Origin: JBLXBZ01 sp048265185
GTDB taxonomy: Bacteria > Pseudomonadota > Alphaproteobacteria > Rhizobiales > Stappiaceae
Direction: 5' to 3'
Length of the DNA: 64,000 nt
NCBI GenBank assembly: GCA_048265185.1
Contig: JBLXBZ010000003.1
Location: 62,001-126,000 of the forward strand
A model generated the notes under the pieces. That model ran no database searches. It worked only from the letters and a program-made list of their open reading frames with translations, and was not told the DNA's origin. Shown here in pieces: positions 41,713 through 50,588 of this stretch. The first letter of the stretch is position 1. Each line of letters begins with the position of its first letter. The translations under genes and the position numbers were made by a program.

Positions 41713-41748
41713 TTGGTAGGATGAAAATATAATTATTCATCCTACCAA
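41713..41748. promoter_or_regulatory. 36-bp inverted repeat, probable GntR-regulator operator
   Basis: Perfect 13-bp arms TTGGTAGGATGAA and TTCATCCTACCAA around a 10-nt AT-rich centre. It lies upstream of the gntR-tctCBA-enzyme unit. FCD-type GntR proteins bind paired TTGGT/ACCAA half-sites, so this fits autoregulation. Confidence 0.65.
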
Positions 41749-41877
41749 AAATGTCAAATATCTTTTTTACAGATTTTGAGAGTTGTTTTGGCGAAGATGA
41801 ATTGGCGAGATTTTCGTAGCCGGCCGTTGAGGTGACTGCGAAGGAATGTGTGAAAAATCATGGAAAAGGAGGTTGGG

Positions 41878-42183
41878 ATGTCTGGGAAAATCGAAGCGCC
41901 TGAGAAAATGACCAAGCGGGAAGTGGAGACGGCTCTTGGCGCTCTTGAAGGTTGGTCGGCGCTTAAAGGGCGGGAAGCGATTGAGAAAACGTTTGTATTC
42001 AAAAATTTTGTCGAGGCGTTTGGCTTCATGACCCGCTGCGCGCTTATGGCGGAGAAAATGAACCATCATCCGGAATGGTCCAACATTTATGGAACGGTCA
42101 AAGTGACGCTTGCCACCCATGACGCGGGCGGGGTGACGGAGCTGGATGTGAGGCTGGCCAAAAAGATGAACGCGCTCTTTTGA
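41878..42183 (+). CDS. 4a-hydroxytetrahydrobiopterin dehydratase (PCD/PhhB)
   Basis: A 101-residue pterin-4a-carbinolamine dehydratase. Motif NHHPEWSNIYGTVKVTLATHDAGGVTELD matches the family active site (His pair and Trp). ATG 41878 follows AAGGAGG. It recycles pterin cofactor for aromatic amino-acid hydroxylases; in bacteria without such a hydroxylase nearby it may help Moco or other pterin pathways. Confidence 0.92.
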   Translation: MSGKIEAPEKMTKREVETALGALEGWSALKGREAIEKTFVFKNFVEAFGFMTRCALMAEKMNHHPEWSNIYGTVKVTLATHDAGGVTELDVRLAKKMNALF

Positions 42184-42202
42184 TGGAGGTGACCGCGAAC
42201 GT

Positions 42203-42466
42203 TTAAGCTTTGCGGATTACGAAACGCAGGATCGGGCTGTCTGCCGTGGGCAGGTCGAGCGTCTCTTGTTCCAAAAGCTTATGGCCTTCCTCATGACAAA
42301 AATGTGGGATGTCCAATACGGAGACCGGGTCGGTGGCGTCGGCGGTCAGCTGTTCGCCCGGCGACATTCGGGCCAAGGCTTTGCGGATTTTCATCACCGG
42401 GAGCGGGCACTTCAGGCCGCGTAAATCGAGATGAAGTATCCTGTCACACATAGTGATCTCCGCCAT
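42203..42466 (-). CDS. TusA-like sulfur carrier protein
   Basis: An 87-residue protein with the TusA signature LDLRGLKCPLPVMKIRKAL, where the CPxP Cys carries persulfide, and a two-layer alpha/beta fold. It may serve tRNA thiolation or other sulfur transfer. Convergent with the PCD gene. Confidence 0.85.
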   Translation of the reverse strand: MAEITMCDRILHLDLRGLKCPLPVMKIRKALARMSPGEQLTADATDPVSVLDIPHFCHEEGHKLLEQETLDLPTADSPILRFVIRKA

Positions 42467-42561
42467 GATAGGGTGCCCAGCTTGAGCGCTTATAGAAACA
42501 AGAGCGTGTTTGATCCACTATTTTCGCCGGATGGGCGGCGATGTCGGCGAGGAATTGAAGC

Positions 42562-43107
42562 ATGAGCGAAATATCCCCTTTTGAGGTTTTGGATTTTTGG
42601 TGGGACGCCGGGCCCAAGCGCTGGTTCGCGCAAGACGACGCTTTCGACAAGCAGATTAATGATCGCTTTGGCGCGGCCGTCGAGAAGGCGATTGCGGGTG
42701 GGTTCAGTGATTGGGAGAACGCTCCGCATTCGGCGTTGGCGCTCTTGTTGTTGCTGGATCAATTTCCCCGCAATATTTTTCGCGCGACGCCTCAGGCTTT
42801 CGCTGGCGATGCGAGGGCGGTGAGCGTAGCCGAGCACGCTCTGGCCCATTCCTTCGACAAGGCCTTTCCCAAGATGGCGCGTCCGTTTTTCTATTTGCCG
42901 TTTGAGCACGCGGAAGACATGTCGGCTCAGGAGCGTTCCGTCGATCTGTTTCGGGCCTTGGGGGAGCAAAGCTCCTATCTGTACGCCTTGATTCATCTCG
43001 ACGTTATTCGTCGTTTTGGCCGCTTTCCCCATCGCAATGCTTTTTTGGGACGGGAAACCAGTCCTGCGGAGGCGGCGTTTTTAGCCGATGGCGGCTTTTC
43101 CGCGTGA
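42562..43107 (+). CDS. DUF924 family protein
   Basis: A 181-residue helical protein with the DUF924 pattern: LDFWWDAGPKRWFAQDDAFDKQI near the start, LLLLDQFPRNIFR in the middle and RRFGRFPHRNAFLGRE near the end. TPR-like fold; function unknown. Between divergent tusA and the glnK leader. Confidence 0.88.
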   Translation: MSEISPFEVLDFWWDAGPKRWFAQDDAFDKQINDRFGAAVEKAIAGGFSDWENAPHSALALLLLLDQFPRNIFRATPQAFAGDARAVSVAEHALAHSFDKAFPKMARPFFYLPFEHAEDMSAQERSVDLFRALGEQSSYLYALIHLDVIRRFGRFPHRNAFLGRETSPAEAAFLADGGFSA

Positions 43108-43330
43108 CGTCGGTGGATTTGAAGGCGCTGCCTTTCAAAGGTGGCGCCTAATTTTTAATCGGGTTTAATTTTAGATGGCGCCTAAATATTAAGCGATGCA
43201 ATTGAGACGCCTTGATTGCGGGCAGCCTTTGAGTCCTCATGCTTATTAATGTAATTAAGTTATTGTAATATAACGAATTTAACTATTTGATATCACGCTT
43301 TCCCCTCTTTTTTATGACCCCAAAATCCAG

Positions 43331-43346
43331 TTGGCACATTCCTTGA
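43331..43346 (+). promoter_or_regulatory. Sigma54 promoter of glnK-amtB
   Basis: TTGGCAC-ATTCC-TTGA fits the -24/-12 consensus (GG at 43333-43334, TTG at 43343-43345) and lies about 105 nt upstream of glnK. The 342-nt gap (43108-43450) is AT-rich and otherwise shows nothing clear. Nitrogen control by NtrC is the expected regulation. Confidence 0.75.
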
Positions 43347-43450
43347 AAGGGAGTGTGCGAACCACCCATGCGCAATCAACACTTGGTTTGGGCTTGCGAA
43401 GAGAAGCTGAACGCCAAGGCGGGGTTTAGGAACATAAAATGGGGAAGAGC

Positions 43451-43789
43451 ATGAAAATAGTGATGGCGGTCATCAAGCCGTTCAAACTTGATGAGGTGCG
43501 CGACGCGCTCACAAATATTGGCGTTCAGGGCCTGACGGTCACGGAAGTCAAAGGTTATGGCCGCCAAAAAGGCCATACGGAAATTTATCGCGGCACGGAA
43601 TACGCCGTGAGCTTCTTGCCCAAACTCAAGATCGAAGTCGCCGTGCAATCGGAAATCGCGGAGCAGGTGGTTGATATCATCGCGGCCGCCGCAAAAACCG
43701 GCCAGATCGGCGACGGCAAGATTTTTGTCTTTTCAATCGATCAGGTCATGCGCATCCGCACTGGCGAAACCGATGTTGAAGCGCTTTGA
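43451..43789 (+). CDS. glnK: Nitrogen regulatory protein PII (GlnK)
   Basis: A 112-residue PII protein. The T-loop GYGRQKGHTEIYRGTEYAVSFLPK carries Tyr51 for uridylylation, and GDGKIFVFSIDQVMRIRTGE is the C-loop. ATG 43451 follows GGGGAAGA. It gates the downstream ammonium channel; the order glnK-amtB and overlapping frames support co-expression from a sigma54 promoter. Confidence 0.96.
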   Translation: MKIVMAVIKPFKLDEVRDALTNIGVQGLTVTEVKGYGRQKGHTEIYRGTEYAVSFLPKLKIEVAVQSEIAEQVVDIIAAAAKTGQIGDGKIFVFSIDQVMRIRTGETDVEAL

Positions 43790-43815
43790 GAACGCTCGTC
43801 CAGGGAGATAATTTT

Positions 43816-45153
43816 ATGATAAAACGCCTTACCACTTCCGGGCTTGCAGTTGGCGCGGCTGCGCTGACGGCCCTTCCAGCCGTCGCCCAAGACGCGGCGG
43901 CCCCCGTGGCTCCTTCAGGGGTGTCCCCGGAAGTCGCCTATATTCTGAATACGCTTTTGTTCCTCATCGGCGGTTTTCTGGTCATGTGGATGGCGGCGGG
44001 TTTCGCCATGCTGGAAGCGGGTCTGGTCCGCTCCAAAAACGTATCCATGCAATGCCTGAAGAACCTCTCGCTTTACTCCATCGCCGGACTGATGTTTTGG
44101 ATCACCGGTTATAACCTCATGTACACCGGCGTTGACGGCGGCTTCATGGGAACCTTCGGGCCATATTCTTTCGAGCCCGTTGGCGGCGACGCTCTTGATA
44201 CGGGCTATTCCACCGCTTCGGATTGGTTCTTCCAGATGGTGTTCTGCGCCACCACGGCGTCGATCGTCTCCGGAACTCTGGCGGAGCGCATCAAGCTTTG
44301 GCCTTTCCTGATCTTCACCGTTATTCTGACCGGCGTGATTTATCCGATCACCGGTTCGTGGGAATGGGGCACTGGCTGGCTCGACGGCATGGGCTTCTCC
44401 GATTTCGCTGGTTCGACGCTGGTTCACTCGGTCGGCGGCTGGGCCGCTCTGTCCGGGGCGATCATTTTGGGCGCGCGTAATGGCAAATATGGTCCTAACG
44501 GTCAGGTAACGCCGTTTCCTGGATCTTCAATGCCATTGGCGACGCTGGGCACATTCATTCTGTGGCTCGGTTGGTTCGGCTTCAACGGCGCCTCGCAATT
44601 GGCCATGGGCACCATCAGCGACGTGACCGACGTCTCCCGCATCTTCGCCAACACCAATATGGCCGCCGCCGCCGGCGTTGTCGTCGCGGTTGTTCTGACG
44701 CAGATCATGTACAAGAAGGTCGATGTGACCATGGCCATGAACGGCGCGCTCGCCGGCCTGGTTTCCATTACGGCCGAACCGCTTGCTCCAACCGTTCTGC
44801 AGTCGGTCATGATCGGCGGCGTTGGCGGCGTGATCGTGGTCTTCGCGGTTCCAATGCTTGACAAGCTGAAGATCGACGACGTTGTCGGCGCGATACCTGT
44901 GCACTTGATCGCCGGTGTCTGGGGCACCTTGATTGTTCCGCTTAGCAACTCGGACGCAACTTACTCTGTGCAGGCCATTGGCGTGGTCGCCATTGGCGCC
45001 TTCACTCTGATCGCCAGCTCCATCGTCTGGATTGCGTTGAAATCCACCATGGGCATTCGTGTTAGCGCCGAAGACGAAGCTCTTGGTCTTGATAAGGTGG
45101 AAGTCGGCGTTGAGGCCTATCCTGAGTTTGGTCAGGGATCCCAGCGACTTTAA
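43816..45153 (+). CDS. amtB: Ammonium transporter AmtB
   Basis: About 445 residues, an N-terminal signal (ALPAVA-Q) and 11 TM helices. Conserved blocks: WMAAGFAMLEAGLVRSKN, GTLAERIKLWPF, GGWAALSGAIILG, LWLGWFGFNGAS with the twin-His pore partner HLIAGVWGTL. ATG 43816 has GGGAG upstream. Terminates at the hairpin at 45187. Confidence 0.96.
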   Translation: MIKRLTTSGLAVGAAALTALPAVAQDAAAPVAPSGVSPEVAYILNTLLFLIGGFLVMWMAAGFAMLEAGLVRSKNVSMQCLKNLSLYSIAGLMFWITGYNLMYTGVDGGFMGTFGPYSFEPVGGDALDTGYSTASDWFFQMVFCATTASIVSGTLAERIKLWPFLIFTVILTGVIYPITGSWEWGTGWLDGMGFSDFAGSTLVHSVGGWAALSGAIILGARNGKYGPNGQVTPFPGSSMPLATLGTFILWLGWFGFNGASQLAMGTISDVTDVSRIFANTNMAAAAGVVVAVVLTQIMYKKVDVTMAMNGALAGLVSITAEPLAPTVLQSVMIGGVGGVIVVFAVPMLDKLKIDDVVGAIPVHLIAGVWGTLIVPLSNSDATYSVQAIGVVAIGAFTLIASSIVWIALKSTMGIRVSAEDEALGLDKVEVGVEAYPEFGQGSQRL

Positions 45154-45186
45154 GCGCCGTTCCAGTTTTAATTTCGCGATTACGCA

Positions 45187-45219
45187 AACCCCGCCGACCT
45201 CGGCGGGGTTTGTTTTGTT
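45187..45219 (+). terminator. Terminator of glnK-amtB
   Basis: AACCCCGCCG, loop ACCT, CGGCGGGGTT, then TGTTTTGTT: a strong rho-independent terminator 34 nt after the amtB stop. Confidence 0.92.
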
Positions 45220-45326
45220 CAGGCTTGCTCCATCCGCGCGGTCTATAGGTTTGAAAATAAAGCCTCTCCTAAGGGAACCAATTCCAATCACGGACGTTGT
45301 CAGTCGATCTTAGATGTGGACGCGCG

Positions 45327-47252
45327 ATGCCCAAGAGAACTCTTCTTTTCATACTTACCTTTGGAATGGTGGTGACCATTGCGGCGAACTGGCTGGTCTG
45401 GGACGCCTTTCAGACATCTCGCGAGCGGCGCAGCCAATATGAAACCGATCGGGCTTATGCGTCGGTCAAATTGGTGCTGGACCGGGCGTCGCTGGCGATC
45501 AGGGCCCTTCAGGGACTTTATAATTATTCCGACCGGGTGGACGGGCCGGCTTTTGATCGGTTTGTAAAAAACCTGCTGGTGGAGAACGGGCTGAACGCCT
45601 TTGGTTTTGTGCGTATCGTTCCTGAAAATGAACGCGACGTTTATGAGGCCATAGCCGGTGAAAGTTTTTTGAATATCCCCCGCATTTGGGAGGAGGGGCC
45701 TGATGGGGCGCCGGTTCCGGCGCCGCGCAGAAACGCTTACTTTGTCATTGAGCGACTGCATCTGTTTGGAAAAGGAAAGGCGCCCATCGGCTTTGACGCG
45801 GCTTCCGATCCGCTGCGATCAACCGCAATTCGCCGCGCCATTGAAAGGCGCAAGGTGATCGTCTCCGATCCCACGGAGCTGATCAGCTCAGAACAACGCG
45901 CCGTGCTTCTCTATTTTCCGGTGATGAAACCGGATGGAGCTCAGGTCGGGGTGGCGTTTGGATCCATCACTCTGGACAACTTGTCGAGAATTGCTGCGGC
46001 CTCCAGCGACATAGGCTCCATCAGGATTGACCTCGATGATCCACATCAAGCTGATGTGGCGGATGAAGCCAATGAAAAATCCTTCATGTTTGGCGGTAAA
46101 ATGTGGTCGCTGTCGGTTCATAACGTCACCGACCCGGATCAATCCGCAGTGCTATGGACGCTGATTTTGGTGAGTACGGCCGGGATCGCGGGAACCTTTG
46201 CGGCGCTTGGCTATGCGACCGCCGCGGTCCGGGCGGAGGAGATAACCCGAAGCCGTCAGTATTCCATCGACATGCTGAACAGTCTTGGCCCCATTGTCTG
46301 GATGATTGACGTTCATGGGGAGGTTCTGATGGCTAATAGGTCCGCGCTTGATATGACCGGCGACGAGCTTTCCAAATTGATTGGGCAATCGGTTTTGGAG
46401 CAGCGAGGATGGCGCCCAACGGCGGAATCCGCCTTGCGATTACGCGCGGGGCTGGCTGACGCCGCCAGAGGAGGAGAGCTTCGTTTTGATTGTTCGGCGG
46501 TGATTACGGATGAAGAACATGTGTTTGACGTTTGGATTCGGCCGATCGTTGATAGCAAGGGGCGGGTGGAGAATATCGTTCTTTCCGCCGTTGACGTGAG
46601 CGCCCGCTATGAGGCGGAGCAAACCCAACGGCTGTTGATGCGTGAGCTGGACCACCGAATGAAAAACACCCTGCAGGTTATTCAGGCGATTATTCGCAGA
46701 ACCAGCCGGGCGCAAAATTCGGTGAAAGCTTTTGAGGCGGCGCTTCTTGGCCGCGTCAACACCATGTCTCGGGCCCATGAGTTGCTTGCGGGAGAGCGCT
46801 GGGTCGGCGCCAATCTTGGCGTTTTGGCGGCGCATGAGGTTGAAACATTCGATACGGAAGGGGCGATATCCTTACGGGGGCCAACAATTCGCATAAGTCC
46901 GAAGGCCTCGTTGTCTTTCGCGCTTGTTTTGCATGAACTTGCGACTAACGCTGCGAAATATGGAGCTCTGTCCGTTCCAAAAGGACGCGTCAGCATTGTC
47001 TGGTCGATCGAGACTTTGGCCGAGAGCGATGAAAAACGTCTCGTTTTTCTCTGGAAGGAGTTTAACGGGCCTGAAGTCGTGGAGCCTGAAAGCAAGGGGT
47101 TCGGCACATTGCTGATCGAGCGCAGCATCGCCTATGATTTGGACGGAGAAGCGGCTTTGACTTATGCGCCTTATGGCGTGATTTGCCGGATAAGCGTGCC
47201 TTTACGCGCGATTCATTCAGCCTTTGGCGAGACGAAACATTCCGCGGCTTGA
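45327..47252 (+). CDS. CHASE-PAS HWE/HisKA_2 sensor histidine kinase
   Basis: About 641 residues: TM1 (residues 5-25), a periplasmic CHASE-type sensor (about 50-240), TM2 (about 285-305), PAS (about 315-430) and an HWE-type kinase with LLMRELDHRMKNTLQVIQAI (phospho-His), LVLHELATNAAKYGAL and a shortened catalytic domain. CHASE domains sense extracellular small molecules. ATG 45327 is chosen; the upstream frame at 45297 has no ribosome-binding site. It is followed by a single-domain receiver. Confidence 0.9.
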   Translation: MPKRTLLFILTFGMVVTIAANWLVWDAFQTSRERRSQYETDRAYASVKLVLDRASLAIRALQGLYNYSDRVDGPAFDRFVKNLLVENGLNAFGFVRIVPENERDVYEAIAGESFLNIPRIWEEGPDGAPVPAPRRNAYFVIERLHLFGKGKAPIGFDAASDPLRSTAIRRAIERRKVIVSDPTELISSEQRAVLLYFPVMKPDGAQVGVAFGSITLDNLSRIAAASSDIGSIRIDLDDPHQADVADEANEKSFMFGGKMWSLSVHNVTDPDQSAVLWTLILVSTAGIAGTFAALGYATAAVRAEEITRSRQYSIDMLNSLGPIVWMIDVHGEVLMANRSALDMTGDELSKLIGQSVLEQRGWRPTAESALRLRAGLADAARGGELRFDCSAVITDEEHVFDVWIRPIVDSKGRVENIVLSAVDVSARYEAEQTQRLLMRELDHRMKNTLQVIQAIIRRTSRAQNSVKAFEAALLGRVNTMSRAHELLAGERWVGANLGVLAAHEVETFDTEGAISLRGPTIRISPKASLSFALVLHELATNAAKYGALSVPKGRVSIVWSIETLAESDEKRLVFLWKEFNGPEVVEPESKGFGTLLIERSIAYDLDGEAALTYAPYGVICRISVPLRAIHSAFGETKHSAA

Positions 47253-47265
47253 GCGGCGGCGCATC

Positions 47266-47655
47266 ATGAAGGGGCAAGGCGTGCAAGTGTTGATTGTCGA
47301 AGACGAATTTATTATCGCCGACCAAATCGAAAATGTCGTTCTGGATCTTGGCTATGAGGTTTTGGGGCCGGCGGCGACTGTAGACGGCGCCTTGAAGCTG
47401 TTAGAGAGGGAGCGCCCGGATGTCGCTCTTCTGGATGCGAATTTACGCGGCGAAATTAGCGCTGCGGTGGCGCAGGCGCTAAGCGCGGCGCGAATTCCCT
47501 TCTGCCTTTGCTCCGGTTATCGCCAAGATGATCTTTCGGAGAAATTCGGGCGCGTGCGAACCATTGCCAAGCCGCTGAACGAGCGAGAACTGACCAGCGC
47601 TCTGAAAGACCTCTGCGAAGAAGCCGTGGCCGCTCGCCCCGGCTCTTCAGTTTAA
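47266..47655 (+). CDS. Single-domain response regulator
   Basis: About 129 residues, a lone receiver: LIVEDEFIIADQIENVV (acidic pocket), DVALLDANLRG (phospho-Asp), FCLCSGY and the conserved Lys in IAKPLNERE. No output domain. It lies 13 nt after the HWE kinase and is its probable partner. In alphaproteobacteria such receivers often modulate HWE kinases or general stress signalling. Confidence 0.88.
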   Translation: MKGQGVQVLIVEDEFIIADQIENVVLDLGYEVLGPAATVDGALKLLERERPDVALLDANLRGEISAAVAQALSAARIPFCLCSGYRQDDLSEKFGRVRTIAKPLNERELTSALKDLCEEAVAARPGSSV

Positions 47656-47686
47656 AACGATGAGGCGCCTCATGGGCGCGCAGCTT

Positions 47687-48502
47687 TTATTCGGGTCGCT
47701 GAATGGCGCGATAGGCGTGCCAGGTGGCGTGGGCCAAAAGCGGGAAAATAACGATTAGCCCCACCAGCCCGGTGATCAGAGAGACGAGGAACAAAGCGCA
47801 GACGATCGCGCCCCAACACAGCATCACCGGCAGATTGTTCCAGACAAGCGACATGCTTGTTCCCATGGCGGTGAAGGCGTCGGTCTTCTCATTCAACAGC
47901 ATGGGAATTGAAAACGCGCTGATGGCGAAGGAAAAAGCGGCGAATAAACCGCCGATCAAGGTTCCGACAATGATCATGGTCAAGCCGGTTGTGGTGGTGA
48001 ACAGCATGGCGGCGATATCGGCCAGACCTGGAAAGGCGTGCAAGCCAAAGAACAGCGCGTAGATGATCACCGCCGCCCGCATCCATAAAACCATCAGCAG
48101 TGATAAAATGACGCCGATGAAGAGAATTTGCCCGCCAGAGCGCGAGCGAACGAAAATCATATTTTTCAAAGTGATAGGTTCATTCGCTTCCAGACAGCGG
48201 CTTTTTTCGTAAAGACCGACGGCGATCACGGGGCCAAGGATCATGAAGCCTGCGAGAGCGGGAAAGAGAATATTTCCCATGCCGAATTGAAACATCGTCC
48301 ACATGATGGCGATGGACGCGGCGAAAACGCCTCCGCCATAGAAAAGGCTTAGAGCCGGTTGGGTTTTCAGGTCGTCAAAACCTTTCGCTAGCCAACAAAA
48401 AGCGGCTTTTGCGGGTAAGCCTCGATTTTCGCTGAAGGGGGGTTCCGAACCGTTTGAACGAGACGCTGGATTGTCGTCTGGTCTTGTTCCTGCCGTGTTC
48501 AT
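47687..48502 (-). CDS. DUF2189 membrane protein
   Basis: A 271-residue membrane protein with about six TM helices and the DUF2189 pattern (WLAKGFDDLKTQPALSLFYGG start, GPVIAVGLYEKSR, FPLLAHATWHAYRAI end). It is frequently found beside cbb3 oxidase genes in alphaproteobacteria. Function unknown. Confidence 0.85.
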   Translation of the reverse strand: MNTAGTRPDDNPASRSNGSEPPFSENRGLPAKAAFCWLAKGFDDLKTQPALSLFYGGGVFAASIAIMWTMFQFGMGNILFPALAGFMILGPVIAVGLYEKSRCLEANEPITLKNMIFVRSRSGGQILFIGVILSLLMVLWMRAAVIIYALFFGLHAFPGLADIAAMLFTTTTGLTMIIVGTLIGGLFAAFSFAISAFSIPMLLNEKTDAFTAMGTSMSLVWNNLPVMLCWGAIVCALFLVSLITGLVGLIVIFPLLAHATWHAYRAIQRPE

Positions 48503-48547
48503 TATCTCTTCTCCCTAGTCGCGACGCTCTAGCTTCCGTGTAGGTTT

Positions 48548-48790
48548 TTAGCAGGAAGATTTGGCGGCTCGCAATTGTCCCTTTGAAGCGGCTTCGTCGA
48601 GGCTTTTAGAATGATCGACGCATTCACTTTGCGAATTGATCGCGACGTATAGAAAATGGGCGTTGGCGCCGAGAAAAAACGTCACCGCCGCCGCCACCGC
48701 CGCGCCGATGATGATCCGCCTTCTTGAGCGCCTTTTTAATTCATGAGGCGCGGGGTTGGCTCCAGTCAATGGCGCGTCATCGGGTCTCAT
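48548..48790 (-). CDS. Small membrane protein coupled to ccoP
   Basis: An 80-residue protein with one TM (RRIIIGAAVAAAVTFFLGANAHFLYVAINSQ) and a Cys in each of its C-terminal turns (SECVDHSK, KSSC). ATG 48790 overlaps the ccoP stop (ATGA), so translation is coupled. A longer in-frame start at 48886 would overlap ccoP extensively. No family recognised; a cbb3 assembly or accessory role is possible. Confidence 0.7.
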   Translation of the reverse strand: MRPDDAPLTGANPAPHELKRRSRRRIIIGAAVAAAVTFFLGANAHFLYVAINSQSECVDHSKSLDEAASKGQLRAAKSSC

Positions 48791-49692
48791 TCGCGACCTT
48801 TGTTCGCCACCGCGCTCTGTTCGCCCAATTTTGAAACGTAAAGCGCCAGAATTTTGCGCTCCATCGGCGAGAGCCGTTCGCTCCAATGCGGCATGTGTCC
48901 TTGCCTTCCTTGTGAAATCGTACGGATCAACGCTTGCCGATCACTGCCGACGATCCAGTTGGCGTCCATGAGATTGGGCGCGCCGACGGTTGGGTCCCCC
49001 GCGCCGTTTTCGCCGTGGCATGCGGCGCAGTTTTCAGCGAACACTTCCGCGCCTCTGTCCACGTTCTCCGCGTCAAGTTCGGATAATGGTCCAACGCCCT
49101 GCGCGTTGGAGCGCAGGTAGGAAACCACGGCGCGAATGTCGTCGCGGGGAATAATGCCATCCTTGCCGAAGGCCGGCATTTGCCCAAAGCGAGTGTCCGG
49201 ATGATCTGAGTTGATGCCCACGAGCAGGGTTTGTTCGATCGTTTCCGGATCGCCGCCCCAAAGCCATGCGCCGGCGGTCAAATTTGGATATCCGGGATTG
49301 CCCTTGCCTTCGAGGCCGTGGCAGACGGCGCAATTATCGCCGAATAACGTGCGCCCGGACTCATCGACGATCTGCATGAGTTCCGGCTGCTTCTCGATAT
49401 CGGAAAAATCAAGCGTCAGAATCTGATTGGCCCAGTTTGCGCGCTCGCTGGCGCTCTTGCCAAGGGATTGAGCGACCGTGTCGCGTTGATCTATCCCCAG
49501 AAGACCGCGCGTGTAGGTGACGCCAAGAGGCCACGCAGGCATCAGGATCCAATAGACGATGGAAAATAGCGTGGTGGCCACCAGAAAGAAAATAACGATC
49601 CGCGGAATGGGCGTATCAAGCTCCTTGATGCCGTTCCATTCATGGCCGGTTGTTTCGCGCCCTGTGACGGGATCTTTCTCTTTTACCGCCAT
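48787..49692 (-). CDS. ccoP: cbb3-type cytochrome c oxidase subunit III (CcoP, diheme)
   Basis: A 301-residue subunit: N-terminal TM (about 30-55) and two c-type heme domains, CAVCHG (about 137) and CAACHG (about 225), each with a downstream Met. Transfers electrons to the cbb3 active site under low oxygen. Confidence 0.96.
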   Translation of the reverse strand: MAVKEKDPVTGRETTGHEWNGIKELDTPIPRIVIFFLVATTLFSIVYWILMPAWPLGVTYTRGLLGIDQRDTVAQSLGKSASERANWANQILTLDFSDIEKQPELMQIVDESGRTLFGDNCAVCHGLEGKGNPGYPNLTAGAWLWGGDPETIEQTLLVGINSDHPDTRFGQMPAFGKDGIIPRDDIRAVVSYLRSNAQGVGPLSELDAENVDRGAEVFAENCAACHGENGAGDPTVGAPNLMDANWIVGSDRQALIRTISQGRQGHMPHWSERLSPMERKILALYVSKLGEQSAVANKGRE

Positions 49693-49853
49693 GGCGTGTC
49701 GTCCTTGTCCAGAATGCTGGTCTTGGCTTGATTAAAGCGTTTACGGTTCGCAGGCCAATAAGCGTAAATCAGAACGCAGATGGACATTGCGATGAAATAG
49801 AACAGGCCCCAGCTTTTAGCGAAGCCTACAAGGGTCTCATGAGTGATATTCAC
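49683..49853 (-). CDS. ccoQ: cbb3-type cytochrome c oxidase subunit CcoQ
   Basis: A 56-residue single-TM protein (FAKSWGLFYFIAMSICVLIYAYWPANRKRF) typical of CcoQ, which stabilises the cbb3 complex. The GTG at 49853 overlaps the ccoO stop and the gene's end overlaps ccoP by 10 nt, so the whole cco unit is translationally coupled. Confidence 0.88.
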   Translation of the reverse strand: MNITHETLVGFAKSWGLFYFIAMSICVLIYAYWPANRKRFNQAKTSILDKDDTPWR

Positions 49854-50587
49854 TGTTGATCCTCCACCACGATGACTTGCTCATAGGCGGCGTCGGTCAA
49901 ACGTCCTAGCACCTGTAAATAAGCGACCATCGCGTCCATTTCCGTCAGCTTTCCGCGCGTTCCGTCGAAGACGCGAATATTGGTCGCTTCGCCGTAGCGC
50001 TCCGCCACGCCCTCCGCCAGCTCCGTGTCCGGCAAGGCTTGTCCGGCCGCGTCGGAAGCGGCGTTCTCGATCATGGCGTCTGTATAAGGAACGCCGACAG
50101 TGCGCATGGCCGCAAGGTGTTCGCTCAGATCATCGGTGCGCAAAGCGTTACGCCCGAGCCACGCGTAAGCGGGCATGACCGATTGCGGAACCAGATCACG
50201 CGGGTTCGTCATGTGTGACACATGCCATTCGTCTGAATATTTGCCGCCAACTCGGGCGAGGTCTGGGCCTGTGCGCTTGGATCCCCAAAGCATGGGGTGG
50301 TCATATTGAGATTCAGCCGCCAGAGAATAAGGCCCGTAGCGCTCGACTTCGTCGCGCAGGGTGCGGATCATTTGCGAATGGCAGGCGTAGCAGCCTTCGC
50401 GGATATAGATGTTGCGGCCGGCCAGCTCCAGCGGCGTGTACACCCGCATGTCCGGAACGTCTTCGACGGTTTCGTCGATGGTGAACAACGGCGCGATTTC
50501 CACCAGTCCTCCAATGCTGGAGACGACGATGATCGCCAGAACGAAACCAATGGCGGAGCGTTCAAGTTTTCTGTGAATCTCAGGCAT
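49850..50587 (-). CDS. ccoO: cbb3-type cytochrome c oxidase subunit II (CcoO, monoheme)
   Basis: A 245-residue membrane-anchored monoheme cytochrome: N-terminal TM (about 15-32), heme site GCYACHSQMIRTL and a conserved DPRDL-like block (MTNPRDLVPQSVMPAY) with the Met ligand. One base separates it from ccoN. Confidence 0.95.
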   Translation of the reverse strand: MPEIHRKLERSAIGFVLAIIVVSSIGGLVEIAPLFTIDETVEDVPDMRVYTPLELAGRNIYIREGCYACHSQMIRTLRDEVERYGPYSLAAESQYDHPMLWGSKRTGPDLARVGGKYSDEWHVSHMTNPRDLVPQSVMPAYAWLGRNALRTDDLSEHLAAMRTVGVPYTDAMIENAASDAAGQALPDTELAEGVAERYGEATNIRVFDGTRGKLTEMDAMVAYLQVLGRLTDAAYEQVIVVEDQQ

Positions 50588-50588
50588 A

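Noticed and set aside
47660..47673. 14-bp palindrome ATGAGGCGCCTCAT between convergent genes
   Set aside because: Too short and without a T-tract to call a terminator or operator.
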